In this document: positions 34,573-41,994 of the stretch, piece after piece
How the letters are laid out: each line of letters starts with the position of its first letter
How positions within the stretch are numbered: position 1 is the first letter of the stretch
NCBI GenBank assembly: GCA_905234265.1
Contig: CAJOHJ010000004.1
Coordinates: 387,113 to 451,112 of the forward strand
Source of the DNA: an uncultured Prevotella sp.
Lineage (GTDB): Bacteria; Bacteroidota; Bacteroidia; Bacteroidales; Bacteroidaceae
DNA: 64,000 nt
Direction of reading: 5' to 3'
The notes under the pieces: model-generated
What the model was told of the DNA's origin: nothing
The model's input: only the letters and a program-made list of their open reading frames with translations
Databases searched by the model: none
Made by a program: the position numbers and the translations under genes

Positions 34573-35973
34573 TCATGGAATGCGCTCGATGTGAGCCCCA
34601 AGCGCGTTGAGGCGAGCCTCAATGTCCTCGTAGCCACGGTCAATCTGCTCGATGTTACTGATGGTGCTTGTCCCGCTGGCACTCATGGCTGCTATGAGCA
34701 GTGCGATGCCTGCGCGTATGTCAGGGCTTGACATGCGGCTGCCCCTGAGCTGGCGCTTGCGGTCGTGGCCTACTACGACGGCGCGGTGCGGGTCGCAGAG
34801 TATGATTTGCGCTCCCATGTCGATGAGCCTGTCGACGAAGAACAGGCGGCTTTCGAACATTTTCTGGTGGAACAGCACAGAGCCGCGCGCCTGCGTGGCT
34901 ACGACGATGAGTACCGACAGCAGGTCGGGCGTCAGCCCAGGCCACGGTGCGTCAGCCAGTGTCATGATGGTTCCGTCGATGAATGACTCCACGATGTAGT
35001 GTGTCTGTTGCGGCACATACAGGTCGTTGCCCTCAGCCCTCACTTTCACGCCCAGCCGGCGGAAAGCCTCAGGGATAATGCCGAGATGCTCGGGAGCCAC
35101 GTCCTTTATTCTAATGCCGTTGCCGCACATGGCTGCCATTCCTATGAACGAGCCTACCTCAATCATGTCGGGCAGCAGCCTGTGAGTTGTGCCGTGCAGC
35201 ACCCGTGTGCCTCTTATGGTGAGCAGGTTCGAGCCAATTCCCGTGATGTCTGCGCCCATGCTGTTGAGCATCTTGCAGAGCTGCTGGATGTACGGTTCGC
35301 ATGCAGCGTTGTATATTGTCGTTGTGCCTTCAGCCAGTACTGCGGCCATGACGATGTTAGCCGTTCCGGTGACGCTGGCTTCGTCGAGCAGCATGTAGCT
35401 TCCCTTCAGTCGCGCAGCCTTTATTTCGTAGACGTTTCTGTCGTCGACGTGCCTGAAGCTGGCGCCGAGGCTCTTGAATCCCATGAAGTGCGTGTCCAGA
35501 CGGCGTCGGCCGATCTTGTCGCCGCCGGGCTTGGTGATGACGGCGCGACCCATGCGTGCCAGCAGCGGTCCGATCATCATTACCGACCCTCTCAGAGCTG
35601 CGCACTTGTTGACGAATTCGTCGCTTTCCAGAAAGCCCAGGTTCAGTTCGTCGGCCTGGAAGACGAAGGTGTTTCCGCCCTTTTTCGTTCCATGCGCCGG
35701 CAGCTTAGTTCCATGCTCCGGTTGCTCAGCTTCATGCGCCGGCTGCTCCGCATCAGTCTTGGCAGAGCCTTGTGCCGGCTTCACCTTCACGCCCATGTCG
35801 CGCAGCAGCTGTATTAGGTTGTTGACGTCGAGAATGTCAGGAATGTTGCTGATGGTTACTTGTTCTGCGGTGAGCAGAGTCGCGCATATCACCTGCAAGG
35901 CTTCGTTCTTGGCTCCCTGTGGCGTTATCTCGCCGCAGAGTGGGTGTCCGCCTTCTATTTTGAATGATGCCAT
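34573..35973 (-). CDS. murA: UDP-N-acetylglucosamine 1-carboxyvinyltransferase (MurA), Asp-type active site
   Basis: A 466-residue enzyme that transfers enolpyruvyl from PEP to UDP-GlcNAc, the first committed step of peptidoglycan synthesis. Family blocks: IEGGHPLCGEITPQGAKNEAL, RGSVMMIGPLLARMGRA, LLDEASVTGTANIVMAAVLAEG, DMIEVGSFIGMAA. The position of the catalytic cysteine of E. coli (Cys115) is aspartate here: KPGGDKIGRRRLD, D152. Asp at this site gives natural fosfomycin resistance in other MurA enzymes. Residues 69-99 are an insertion that includes three 7-residue repeats (EQPAHEA, EQPEHGT, KLPAHGT), making it about 30 residues longer than usual. It lies between DUF4290 and rimM. Confidence 0.93.
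   Translation of the reverse strand: MASFKIEGGHPLCGEITPQGAKNEALQVICATLLTAEQVTISNIPDILDVNNLIQLLRDMGVKVKPAQGSAKTDAEQPAHEAEQPEHGTKLPAHGTKKGGNTFVFQADELNLGFLESDEFVNKCAALRGSVMMIGPLLARMGRAVITKPGGDKIGRRRLDTHFMGFKSLGASFRHVDDRNVYEIKAARLKGSYMLLDEASVTGTANIVMAAVLAEGTTTIYNAACEPYIQQLCKMLNSMGADITGIGSNLLTIRGTRVLHGTTHRLLPDMIEVGSFIGMAAMCGNGIRIKDVAPEHLGIIPEAFRRLGVKVRAEGNDLYVPQQTHYIVESFIDGTIMTLADAPWPGLTPDLLSVLIVVATQARGSVLFHQKMFESRLFFVDRLIDMGAQIILCDPHRAVVVGHDRKRQLRGSRMSSPDIRAGIALLIAAMSASGTSTISNIEQIDRGYEDIEARLNALGAHIERIP
35686..35748 (-). repeat. Three 21-base repeats inside murA
   Basis: Three in-frame 21-base units code for EQPAHEA, EQPEHGT and KLPAHGT (residues 76-96). They differ at a few bases each. Such a minisatellite can gain or lose units without breaking the frame. 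Confidence 0.7.
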
Positions 35974-36057
35974 CTGTTGCTGTCTGTCTGTTGTTTTCCG
36001 AAAAGTTGCGGTTGTTGTCCGGCGTGTTGCCGTCAGAGTGTCGAAATAGCTGTTCTG

Positions 36058-36669
36058 CTATTTTTTGCGCTTTTTCTTCCCTGTAGGCTGCTGCTGTGGA
36101 GCCGCGTTGAGCCGTTCGAAGCGGAAGGTGCGCATGTCCAGCTGGATTTTCCCGTCGGTGAGCCTTGCCAGGTCGCTGACAATTCTCTCCTCCGACGCCA
36201 TTCCCTGTCCCCAGGCAGCCTGGTCGCGGCGCATCTGGTTGGCAGTCAGCCGTGCCAGCTCGTCTCGCTCCGCTCCTGGCTCCATCTGCTTCAGCCGCTC
36301 AAAGAGTTCCGTCAGCAGTCGGCCGTAGTGGCGCAGGTGGTTCTGCCCGTCGCGAGTTGGATGCTGCAGGGGCTGTGGGTGACTATGTATGGTTTCCGCC
36401 TGTGATATGTCGTAGGGCCAGTCGATGTCTAACTGCTGTCGGCTCATGATGTAGAGGTGGTCCCAGAGCGTCTGCTGGTAGTTGTTGGTCTCGCGGATCT
36501 GTGGGTTTCTCGACTCCATGAGTTTCACAATGGCTTTAGCACACCTCAGCCTCTCCTGCTTAGTGGGCAGAGTGATGGCGTGGTCGACCATTTTCTGTAT
36601 CTCGCGGCCATATTCCGTCATCACCAGTCGTTCGCGCTGGGTGTTGTAGTCAAGTCCTTGTATGTTCAT
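36058..36669 (-). CDS. DUF4290 protein
   Basis: A 203-residue cytosolic protein of the Bacteroidota DUF4290 family, function unknown. Opening MNIQGLDYNTQRERLVMTEYGREIQKMVDHAI is the family signature; a later block is NYQQTLWDHLYIMS. The C-terminus ends in a basic tail (TGKKKRKK) that could bind nucleic acid. It is always found near tsaB and murA in this phylum, as here: 18 bases after tsaB and 84 before murA. Confidence 0.8.
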   Translation of the reverse strand: MNIQGLDYNTQRERLVMTEYGREIQKMVDHAITLPTKQERLRCAKAIVKLMESRNPQIRETNNYQQTLWDHLYIMSRQQLDIDWPYDISQAETIHSHPQPLQHPTRDGQNHLRHYGRLLTELFERLKQMEPGAERDELARLTANQMRRDQAAWGQGMASEERIVSDLARLTDGKIQLDMRTFRFERLNAAPQQQPTGKKKRKK

Positions 36670-36687
36670 CTGTTTGCTTTGAGGTTT

Positions 36688-37434
36688 TTACTGTTTCTGA
36701 TTAACTGTCTGCAGCAGGTCCTTGGGCTTTATTGCCACGAAGTCCTTAAGGTAGAACGGCTCGTAGTATGCCACGTCCTCGAACTGCCCGTTGAGAAATC
36801 TGCGCTCTGCCAGCGGCATCATCCACTGCGCCATCGGTTCGATGCCTTCCACGAGGCGTGCGTTGGGATGGTTGATGACGTCCATGCACTTTTCGGCGCC
36901 GTTGCCGAAGAAGTATATGGGGTGGCTGTCTAAGAGTTCCCTGTATGTGTCAGCGCTGACCACGTCGGCTCTGGTGTCGCGCAGGCAGTGGAGTGAGCGG
37001 TCGAAGACGGCAGCATAGACCTCCATGCGCCTGGCGTCGATCATTGGGCAGAGCAGTGCGTCCTCTGGCATCGGCATCGGCTCTGCGGCGCCTTTCACCC
37101 TGACGGTCTCCCTGAGCAGCAGCGGCACGCACATCACCTCCAGCGTAGGCACGGCGATGAGCTTCAGGTCGCGGCCGTAGCAGATGCCCTTGGCCATGGA
37201 GACTCCTATGCGCAGGCCGGTGTAAGAGCCAGGTCCGCTGCTCACGCTGACGGCGTCGAAGGGGATGGCGTGGCTGTCGGTGAACGATATGGCCTCGTCG
37301 ACCATCGTGCCGAGTCTTTCAGCTCCGGCGCCCTTTTCGCCGCGTGCGTCTTGCTTGAAGATGCACTGTCCGCTCTCTGAGACAGCCACCGAGCAGACGT
37401 TGGTGCTGGTCTCTATGTGTAGTATGCAGGCCAT
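36688..37434 (-). CDS. tsaB: tRNA threonylcarbamoyladenosine protein TsaB
   Basis: A 248-residue ASKHA-fold protein that pairs with TsaD (and TsaE) to make the t6A37 modification of ANN-decoding tRNAs. N-terminal ILHIETSTNVCSVAVSESG, then VSSGPGSYTGLRIGVSMAKGICYG, the family hallmark, and MIDARRMEVYAAVFD. The zinc-site histidines of TsaD are absent, as expected for TsaB. It begins the minus-strand operon that runs to rseP; a possible variant -7 box (TATCTTCG, 37479-37486) is 44 bases upstream of the start. Confidence 0.9.
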   Translation of the reverse strand: MACILHIETSTNVCSVAVSESGQCIFKQDARGEKGAGAERLGTMVDEAISFTDSHAIPFDAVSVSSGPGSYTGLRIGVSMAKGICYGRDLKLIAVPTLEVMCVPLLLRETVRVKGAAEPMPMPEDALLCPMIDARRMEVYAAVFDRSLHCLRDTRADVVSADTYRELLDSHPIYFFGNGAEKCMDVINHPNARLVEGIEPMAQWMMPLAERRFLNGQFEDVAYYEPFYLKDFVAIKPKDLLQTVNQKQ

Positions 37435-37601
37435 AGTAGTTTTCTCGTCTTTACAAGCCCCTGTAGGCTTTATGGCCGCGAAGATACGAAAAAAAATTCC
37501 AACAGCGTCAGTTTTCAGATTGTTTAACGCTCTGTTTCGTCTTGCAGCCGTTTCCCTACCACGGTTTAGGGATTTTCCGCCCTGTTTTTAGGATTTTTCC
37601 C

Positions 37602-37632
37602 TTTGCAAAACCGCGGCGGCGGCCTACCTTTG
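37602..37632 (+). promoter_or_regulatory. Consensus promoter of the exported LTxxQ-like gene
   Basis: TTTG (37602-37605), a 19-base spacer and TACCTTTG (37625-37632) give one of the best matches to the Bacteroidota -33/-7 consensus in the window. The start codon at 37691 leaves a leader of about 55 bases. Confidence 0.8.
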
Positions 37633-37690
37633 CAGCAGAAACAATAACCGACAGAAAGCATTTCTAACCAAACTGATAGGAGACACAACT

Positions 37691-38317
37691 ATGAAGAAGA
37701 TGATTACACTGGCACTGACAATGATGGTTGCTACCATCGCCACCGCAATGAGCTATACCGAAGCCCGCGAGGAGGCTCTGTTCCTCAGCGACAAGATGGC
37801 CTACGAGCTGGGACTCACCGACGACCAGTACGACGCCGTCTATGAAATCAACCTCGACTATCTGCTCACCGTCGACCGCCACAGCGACGTCCTTGGCGTC
37901 TGGTGGCAGCAGCGCAATGCAAGCCTTCGCCAAGTGCTTACCGCATGGCAGTACGACAAGTATGCAGGTCAGACCTACTTCTACCGCCCCGTGGCCTGGC
38001 AGGCAGGCGCCTGGCTCTTCAGCATCTACGCCCACTACGACCGCGGCCGCTTCCTGAAGCCCCGTCCGCGCGTGTTCATAAGCTATCGTGGAGGCAGCCA
38101 CATCGCACCGCCGCGCCCAGTGGCCGCACCGCGCCGCCCGCTTCCGTCGCCGCGCCATCCGGCCTCGCCGGCAGTGCGCCACCAGCCGTCGCAGCCGCAG
38201 CACAGCCAGCCCTCGGCACACGGCGGCATGCAGCGGCAGCCGTCGACGCCGCAGACGCAGGTGCCCCAGCTGGGCGGACACCGCTCCGGAGGCTCAAGAT
38301 ATGGCGGCCGCCGATAG
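37691..38317 (+). CDS. Exported LTxxQ-like protein with a proline/arginine/glutamine-rich tail
   Basis: A 208-residue exported protein. A signal peptide (MKKMITLALTMMVATIATA) precedes a helical domain with LGLTDDQYDAVYEINLDYL (about 40-58) and VLTAWQYDKYAGQ (about 82-94), the spacing and motifs seen in the 8040-8555 protein. A C-terminal half rich in P, R, H, Q and S (from about 120) looks disordered and is strongly basic. The role is unknown. The single-gene unit has a strong promoter and ends at the nested hairpin at 38532-38576. Confidence 0.6.
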   Translation: MKKMITLALTMMVATIATAMSYTEAREEALFLSDKMAYELGLTDDQYDAVYEINLDYLLTVDRHSDVLGVWWQQRNASLRQVLTAWQYDKYAGQTYFYRPVAWQAGAWLFSIYAHYDRGRFLKPRPRVFISYRGGSHIAPPRPVAAPRRPLPSPRHPASPAVRHQPSQPQHSQPSAHGGMQRQPSTPQTQVPQLGGHRSGGSRYGGRR

Positions 38318-38360
38318 AACCACCCATTGCCGCTGCTTGGCGGCAGACTGCCCCGAGCGA

Positions 38361-38427
38361 GAAAAATGTTTACAAAATGCGCATCTAAAGGCTCTGAGAT
38401 TTGCGCCGCAGTCAGCAAATCCACTTT
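38361..38427. repeat. 67-base intergenic element, copy 2
   Basis: Aligns gap-free with 25764-25830, 54 of 67 bases identical. The minus-strand frame reads KVDLLTAAQISEPL, against KVDLLTAAQISEAL in copy 1. Confidence 0.6.
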
Positions 38428-38531
38428 CGCTGCTGAAAACGGCCGGAATTTCAAAAAATGCCTTTCGCGCTGAAAGACAGATGTTTAGTTCAGGATGACA
38501 CGATTTTTCCGCTGACCGGAAAAATTATCTC

Positions 38532-38576
38532 AGCCACTTACGAAATTATCTCCGCAAGATAAATCCGTAAGTGGCT
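38532..38576 (+). terminator. Nested hairpin (GATAA-core) with T-tail
   Basis: Outer stem AGCCACTTACG / CGTAAGTGGCT (38532-38542, 38566-38576) around inner stem TTATCT / AGATAA, followed by TTTTTCG on the plus strand. A plausible terminator for the LTxxQ-like gene, 215 bases downstream of its stop. Confidence 0.6.
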
Positions 38577-38870
38577 TTTTCGTGCCGCCCGGAAAGCATG
38601 AAAAACGGGTGGAAAAATGCAGAAAAACACAGAAAAACAAACCGAAAAGCCCCAGTTTTGCACAAAAGTTGCGTTTTGTGCAGCAGTAAAACTTCTACTT
38701 TCGGGCAGAAAAACTGCACGTCGGCAGTTTAATCCGCGCTGGTTTGCAAAAAATGGCAGACACGTTTTTGCGGTAATTTTTCTTTACAAAAGCATGGGTG
38801 CTTGTCGCGATTAGCAAAAAATATTTTAATTATTGGCGGAAGTTTTGGCTGTTGTTATTCAAAAAATCAC

Positions 38871-38878
38871 TACATTTG
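38871..38878 (+). promoter_or_regulatory. -7 box of the acyltransferase gene
   Basis: TACATTTG fits TAnnTTTG, 24 bases before the start codon at 38903. The -33 element is not clear. Confidence 0.5.
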
Positions 38879-38902
38879 TCGCCACAAATCTTATTATAAC
38901 GC

Positions 38903-40027
38903 ATGAACGAACCTCCAATAATTAAGAAACCTCGCTTGGAATGGCTCGATGCCCTGCGCGGATTTACCATGATAATGGTCGTAGCCTACCATGTTGCACA
39001 GTCGGGCTTCGGCGAGTCGTGGCGCCACTCATCGTCAATGCCGTTCCTCGTGCTGTTCCGCATGCCGCTGTTCTTCTTCGTCAGCGGTTTCCTGGCCTAC
39101 AAGGCATCGCAAGTGTGGAACCTCAGAAACCTCGGCACCCTGCTGCTGAAGAAAATCCGCGTGCAGACAATTCCCACCATCGTCTTCTTCGTGCTGGGCA
39201 TGGCAATACTCCACAAGCACTTCTGGCCGGCAGTCGTCGACGCCATCCACTCGCCGTTCAAGGGCGGCTACTGGTTTACCATCGTGCTGCTCTACATGTT
39301 CGTGGTCTACTATCTGTTCTGCTACTTCGAGAGCCACCTGCTGTCGCTCATGCGCGACAAGCTGGGCTTCAGGCGCTTCCCGGCGTGGCTGCCCATAGCA
39401 CTGCTCTTCGTGGTGTCGCTGTGCTTCTACGAGACCCACTACCTGCCGAAGTATTTCTCGTGGGCCTCGGGCTACAGGGGGGCAAAGACGCCGCTCTACC
39501 ACTTCCTCATCGACACCAGTCTGGGGCAGCTGCTGCTCTACTTCCCGTTCTTCCTCTTCGGCAACATCGTCCACCGCTACTGGGACAAGGCACAGCGCAT
39601 CATGGACAGCGCGTGGTTCTTCCCGCTGATCATCGTCGTCGTCATCCTGGCAACCCTCGACGCGCTGAAGTGGCACACCCTGCGCATGCACTGGGCCATC
39701 ATTCCGCTGACGCTGGCGCGCTTCCTGCTGCCCACGATAGTCTTCATGTATTTCCGTCACTATCAGCAGTACTTCACTAAGCTGAGCGTCATAGGCGTGT
39801 CGCTGCAGTACATCGGCCGCCGCACGCTCGACATCTACCTGCTGCACTACCTCTTCCTGCCAGACCTGCCGCACATCGGCGAATACTTCAACACCCACAC
39901 GCACAACTTTGCCATCGACACCACGCTGTCGATCATCATCGGACTGCTCATCGTGGGCTTCTGCATCATTACGTCCAACATTCTGCGCATAAGCCCCTTC
40001 TTCAAGAAGTGGCTCTTCGGCAGGTAG
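38903..40027 (+). CDS. Membrane acyltransferase (acyltransferase-3 family)
   Basis: A 374-residue integral membrane protein that should O-acylate a surface glycan or exported sugar. The family start RLEWLDALRGFTMIMVVAYHVAQ carries the conserved aspartate, arginine and histidine, followed by FRMPLFFFVSGFLAYK with the (F/R)xxFFxxSG signature. About ten membrane helices can be counted. It is the first gene of a plus-strand pair with LicD, 33 bases apart, and its own promoter is at 38871. Acetyl is the usual donor, but this is not visible in the sequence. Confidence 0.85.
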   Translation: MNEPPIIKKPRLEWLDALRGFTMIMVVAYHVAQSGFGESWRHSSSMPFLVLFRMPLFFFVSGFLAYKASQVWNLRNLGTLLLKKIRVQTIPTIVFFVLGMAILHKHFWPAVVDAIHSPFKGGYWFTIVLLYMFVVYYLFCYFESHLLSLMRDKLGFRRFPAWLPIALLFVVSLCFYETHYLPKYFSWASGYRGAKTPLYHFLIDTSLGQLLLYFPFFLFGNIVHRYWDKAQRIMDSAWFFPLIIVVVILATLDALKWHTLRMHWAIIPLTLARFLLPTIVFMYFRHYQQYFTKLSVIGVSLQYIGRRTLDIYLLHYLFLPDLPHIGEYFNTHTHNFAIDTTLSIIIGLLIVGFCIITSNILRISPFFKKWLFGR

Positions 40028-40060
40028 CCGCAAGGCTCCCTTTTTAAGTCAACGGAAGAC

Positions 40061-40942
40061 ATGAAAGAACTCACTGCCGACTTGCAGCCGCGATGGAACA
40101 GCATCATCATCGACGTGCTGCGCGAGTTTACCAGCATCTGCAGGGCCAACGGGCTGCGCTGGTTCTGCTGCGGCGGTACGGCCATCGGGGCCGTGCGCCA
40201 CGGGGGCATGATACCGTGGGACGACGACATCGACGTCTTCATGCCCAGGCCCGACTACGACCGCTTCATGCAGATAGCCACATGCACCGACCTGGGCAAC
40301 TACGAGCTGGTGACGCCCTACAACGACAGCACCTATCCGCAGTACTTCGCAAAGCTCTGCAACAGGAACACCACGCTGCAGGAAGTGGCCGACGTGCCGA
40401 GCGTGCATGGCCTCTACATAGACATCTTCCCCATCGACGGCGCACCCGGCGACATTGCCGAGGCGCAGGCTCTGGAGCGCAGATTCAGGAAGATTAAGAA
40501 CAAGCTGGAGGCTATTTCCACGCACAACACCTTCGGACAGTATCTTTCGCTGCTCACCGACCACAGCAAGTGGGGACGCTTCGCCAGGAAGACCATAGGT
40601 TTCCTCTTCCGCGAGCAGTATCGCCAGCGCCTGCTGGCACAGATGGACGCCATCAGCTACCGCTACGACTACGAGACGGCCACTCTGGTGGCTGTCTACT
40701 GCGGTTCATACGGTGAGAAGGAGGTGTTTTCCAAAGAGTGGCTCGACGGCACCGTGCAGTTCCAGTTTGAGGGAATTACCGTCGACCTTCCCTCGGGCTA
40801 CGACGCCTATCTGCGTCAGTACTACGGCGACTACATGCAGCTGCCGCCCGAAGAAAAGCGCGTCAGCCACCATACCAAGGCTTATTTCAACATGGACGCA
40901 CGCGAAGCAGTGTCTCCACGGTGTGGCGCAGGCCCTCGCTGA
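40061..40942 (+). CDS. LicD-family phosphotransferase
   Basis: A 293-residue cytosolic enzyme of the LicD/fukutin family, which transfers phosphocholine, phosphoribitol or a similar group from a CDP-linked donor onto glycans. The nucleotidyltransferase signature is clear: WFCCGGTAIGAVRHGGMIPWDDDIDVFMPRPDYDRF (about 34-69), with GGT/S and DDDID for metal binding. A second block is HGLYIDIFPIDGAPGD. The last 18 codons overlap the end of the convergent epimerase gene by 56 bases. A CDP-linkage enzyme of the IspD/TarI type lies nearby on the other strand and could supply the donor. Confidence 0.85.
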   Translation: MKELTADLQPRWNSIIIDVLREFTSICRANGLRWFCCGGTAIGAVRHGGMIPWDDDIDVFMPRPDYDRFMQIATCTDLGNYELVTPYNDSTYPQYFAKLCNRNTTLQEVADVPSVHGLYIDIFPIDGAPGDIAEAQALERRFRKIKNKLEAISTHNTFGQYLSLLTDHSKWGRFARKTIGFLFREQYRQRLLAQMDAISYRYDYETATLVAVYCGSYGEKEVFSKEWLDGTVQFQFEGITVDLPSGYDAYLRQYYGDYMQLPPEEKRVSHHTKAYFNMDAREAVSPRCGAGPR

Positions 40943-41966
40943 TGCCGAACAGCGGATGCCAGCCCGAAAGCTCTATCTTGGCGGTGTCGAAGACGGCACG
41001 GCTGATGGGCGTCGTGTTGCCGTCGGCAGAGGCGTTGACGATAACACGGCGGCCGCCAATCTGGGCCGTCAGCTCGGCCAGCTGGCGGATGGTGATGCAC
41101 GACCGAGCGTCGGCAACATTGTAGGCCTCCGCGCGCGCGCCATTATTAATAAGGTGTAGGATGGCAGCAGCGGCATCGACGACGTAGAGCCACGAGCGAT
41201 ACTGCAGTCCGGCGCTCTGCATGACGATGTCTTCGCCGCGCAGCACGTTGCGGATGAACTGGGCATAGACGCGGTTGTCGCTGTCGGTGAAGAAAGGACC
41301 GTAGGTGTGGCAGGGCCGTGCGGTGACAATGTCCAGGCCGTACTCCTTGCAGTAGGCGGCGCAGAGAGTCTCGGCGGCACGCTTCGATTGTGGATAGCAG
41401 GACCGCGGAGACTGGATGTCGATGAAGCCGCAGTCGTCCTCGCGGAAGGCACTGCCGCTGCCCTCGCCGTAGACTTCGCCGGAAGAAACGTAGACCATGC
41501 GGCGCATGCCGTGGCTGCGCCCGTAGTCGGCCAGCGACTGCAGGCCGGTGATGTTTGACAGCATCACCTCCACAGGGCGCTCGGCAAAGAAATTGGGGCT
41601 GGCATTGCTGGCAGCATGGACGATGTAGTGGAAAGTGTCGCCGCACGTCAGCGGACGGCAGACGTCGTGCTCGAGGAAGTGGAACCGCGGGTTGCCCAGA
41701 TAGTCGGCAAAGCGCGTGGCGGCATGTTCGCGGTTGCGGCCCATGGCATACACGCTGCACTGGCTGTGGCGCATGAGCATGTCGACCAGGCAGCTGCCTA
41801 TGAGGCCCGTGGCGCCGGCCACGAGAATATTTGTTTCAGAAGAGAATGCGCCTTCGCATGAGGCCGGCGCGCCTTCGCCTGGGCTTGGCATGCCTTCCGC
41901 TGGCAGCAGGCCGATTTGCTCTGCTGCCAGCGAAAGGTCGCGGAAATAGGGTGCTGTGTTGCTCAT
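40887..41966 (-). CDS. NAD-dependent sugar epimerase/dehydratase
   Basis: A 359-residue extended short-chain dehydrogenase acting on a nucleotide sugar. The Rossmann motif is ILVAGATGLIGS (about 47-58), the catalytic pair YPQSK (Y and K), and the serine is in VYVSSGEVYGEG. C-terminal substrate blocks include TARPCHTYGPFF and YRSWLYVVDAAAAI, as in dTDP-glucose dehydratase and UDP-xylose synthase relatives. An N-terminal extension of about 45 residues carries three 7-residue repeats (AEGMPSP, GEGAPAS, CEGAFSS). It follows the cytidylyltransferase by 28 bases and overlaps the convergent LicD gene by 56 bases. Confidence 0.82.
   Translation of the reverse strand: MSNTAPYFRDLSLAAEQIGLLPAEGMPSPGEGAPASCEGAFSSETNILVAGATGLIGSCLVDMLMRHSQCSVYAMGRNREHAATRFADYLGNPRFHFLEHDVCRPLTCGDTFHYIVHAASNASPNFFAERPVEVMLSNITGLQSLADYGRSHGMRRMVYVSSGEVYGEGSGSAFREDDCGFIDIQSPRSCYPQSKRAAETLCAAYCKEYGLDIVTARPCHTYGPFFTDSDNRVYAQFIRNVLRGEDIVMQSAGLQYRSWLYVVDAAAAILHLINNGARAEAYNVADARSCITIRQLAELTAQIGGRRVIVNASADGNTTPISRAVFDTAKIELSGWHPLFGISEGLRHTVETLLRVRPC
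41838..41900 (-). repeat. Three 21-base repeats in the epimerase N-terminus
   Basis: In-frame units encode AEGMPSP, GEGAPAS and CEGAFSS (residues 23-43), each containing GCGCCTTCGC or a close variant on the plus strand. They lie before the Rossmann fold and are absent from family members I know. Confidence 0.65.
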
Positions 41967-41994
41967 GGCTCTGCTCTTTCAGGTCATGGCCGCA

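Larger units (their letters stand above)
38318..38870. other. Long intergenic region with two repeat elements
   Basis: About 550 bases without a convincing gene. It holds the second copy of the 67-base element, the nested hairpin at 38532-38576, and then A-rich sequence with CTTTCGGGCAGAAAAACTGCA near 38698. That layout (element, about 105-125 bases, nested hairpin, A-rich stretch, promoter) is the same as in 25759-26366. Confidence 0.5.
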
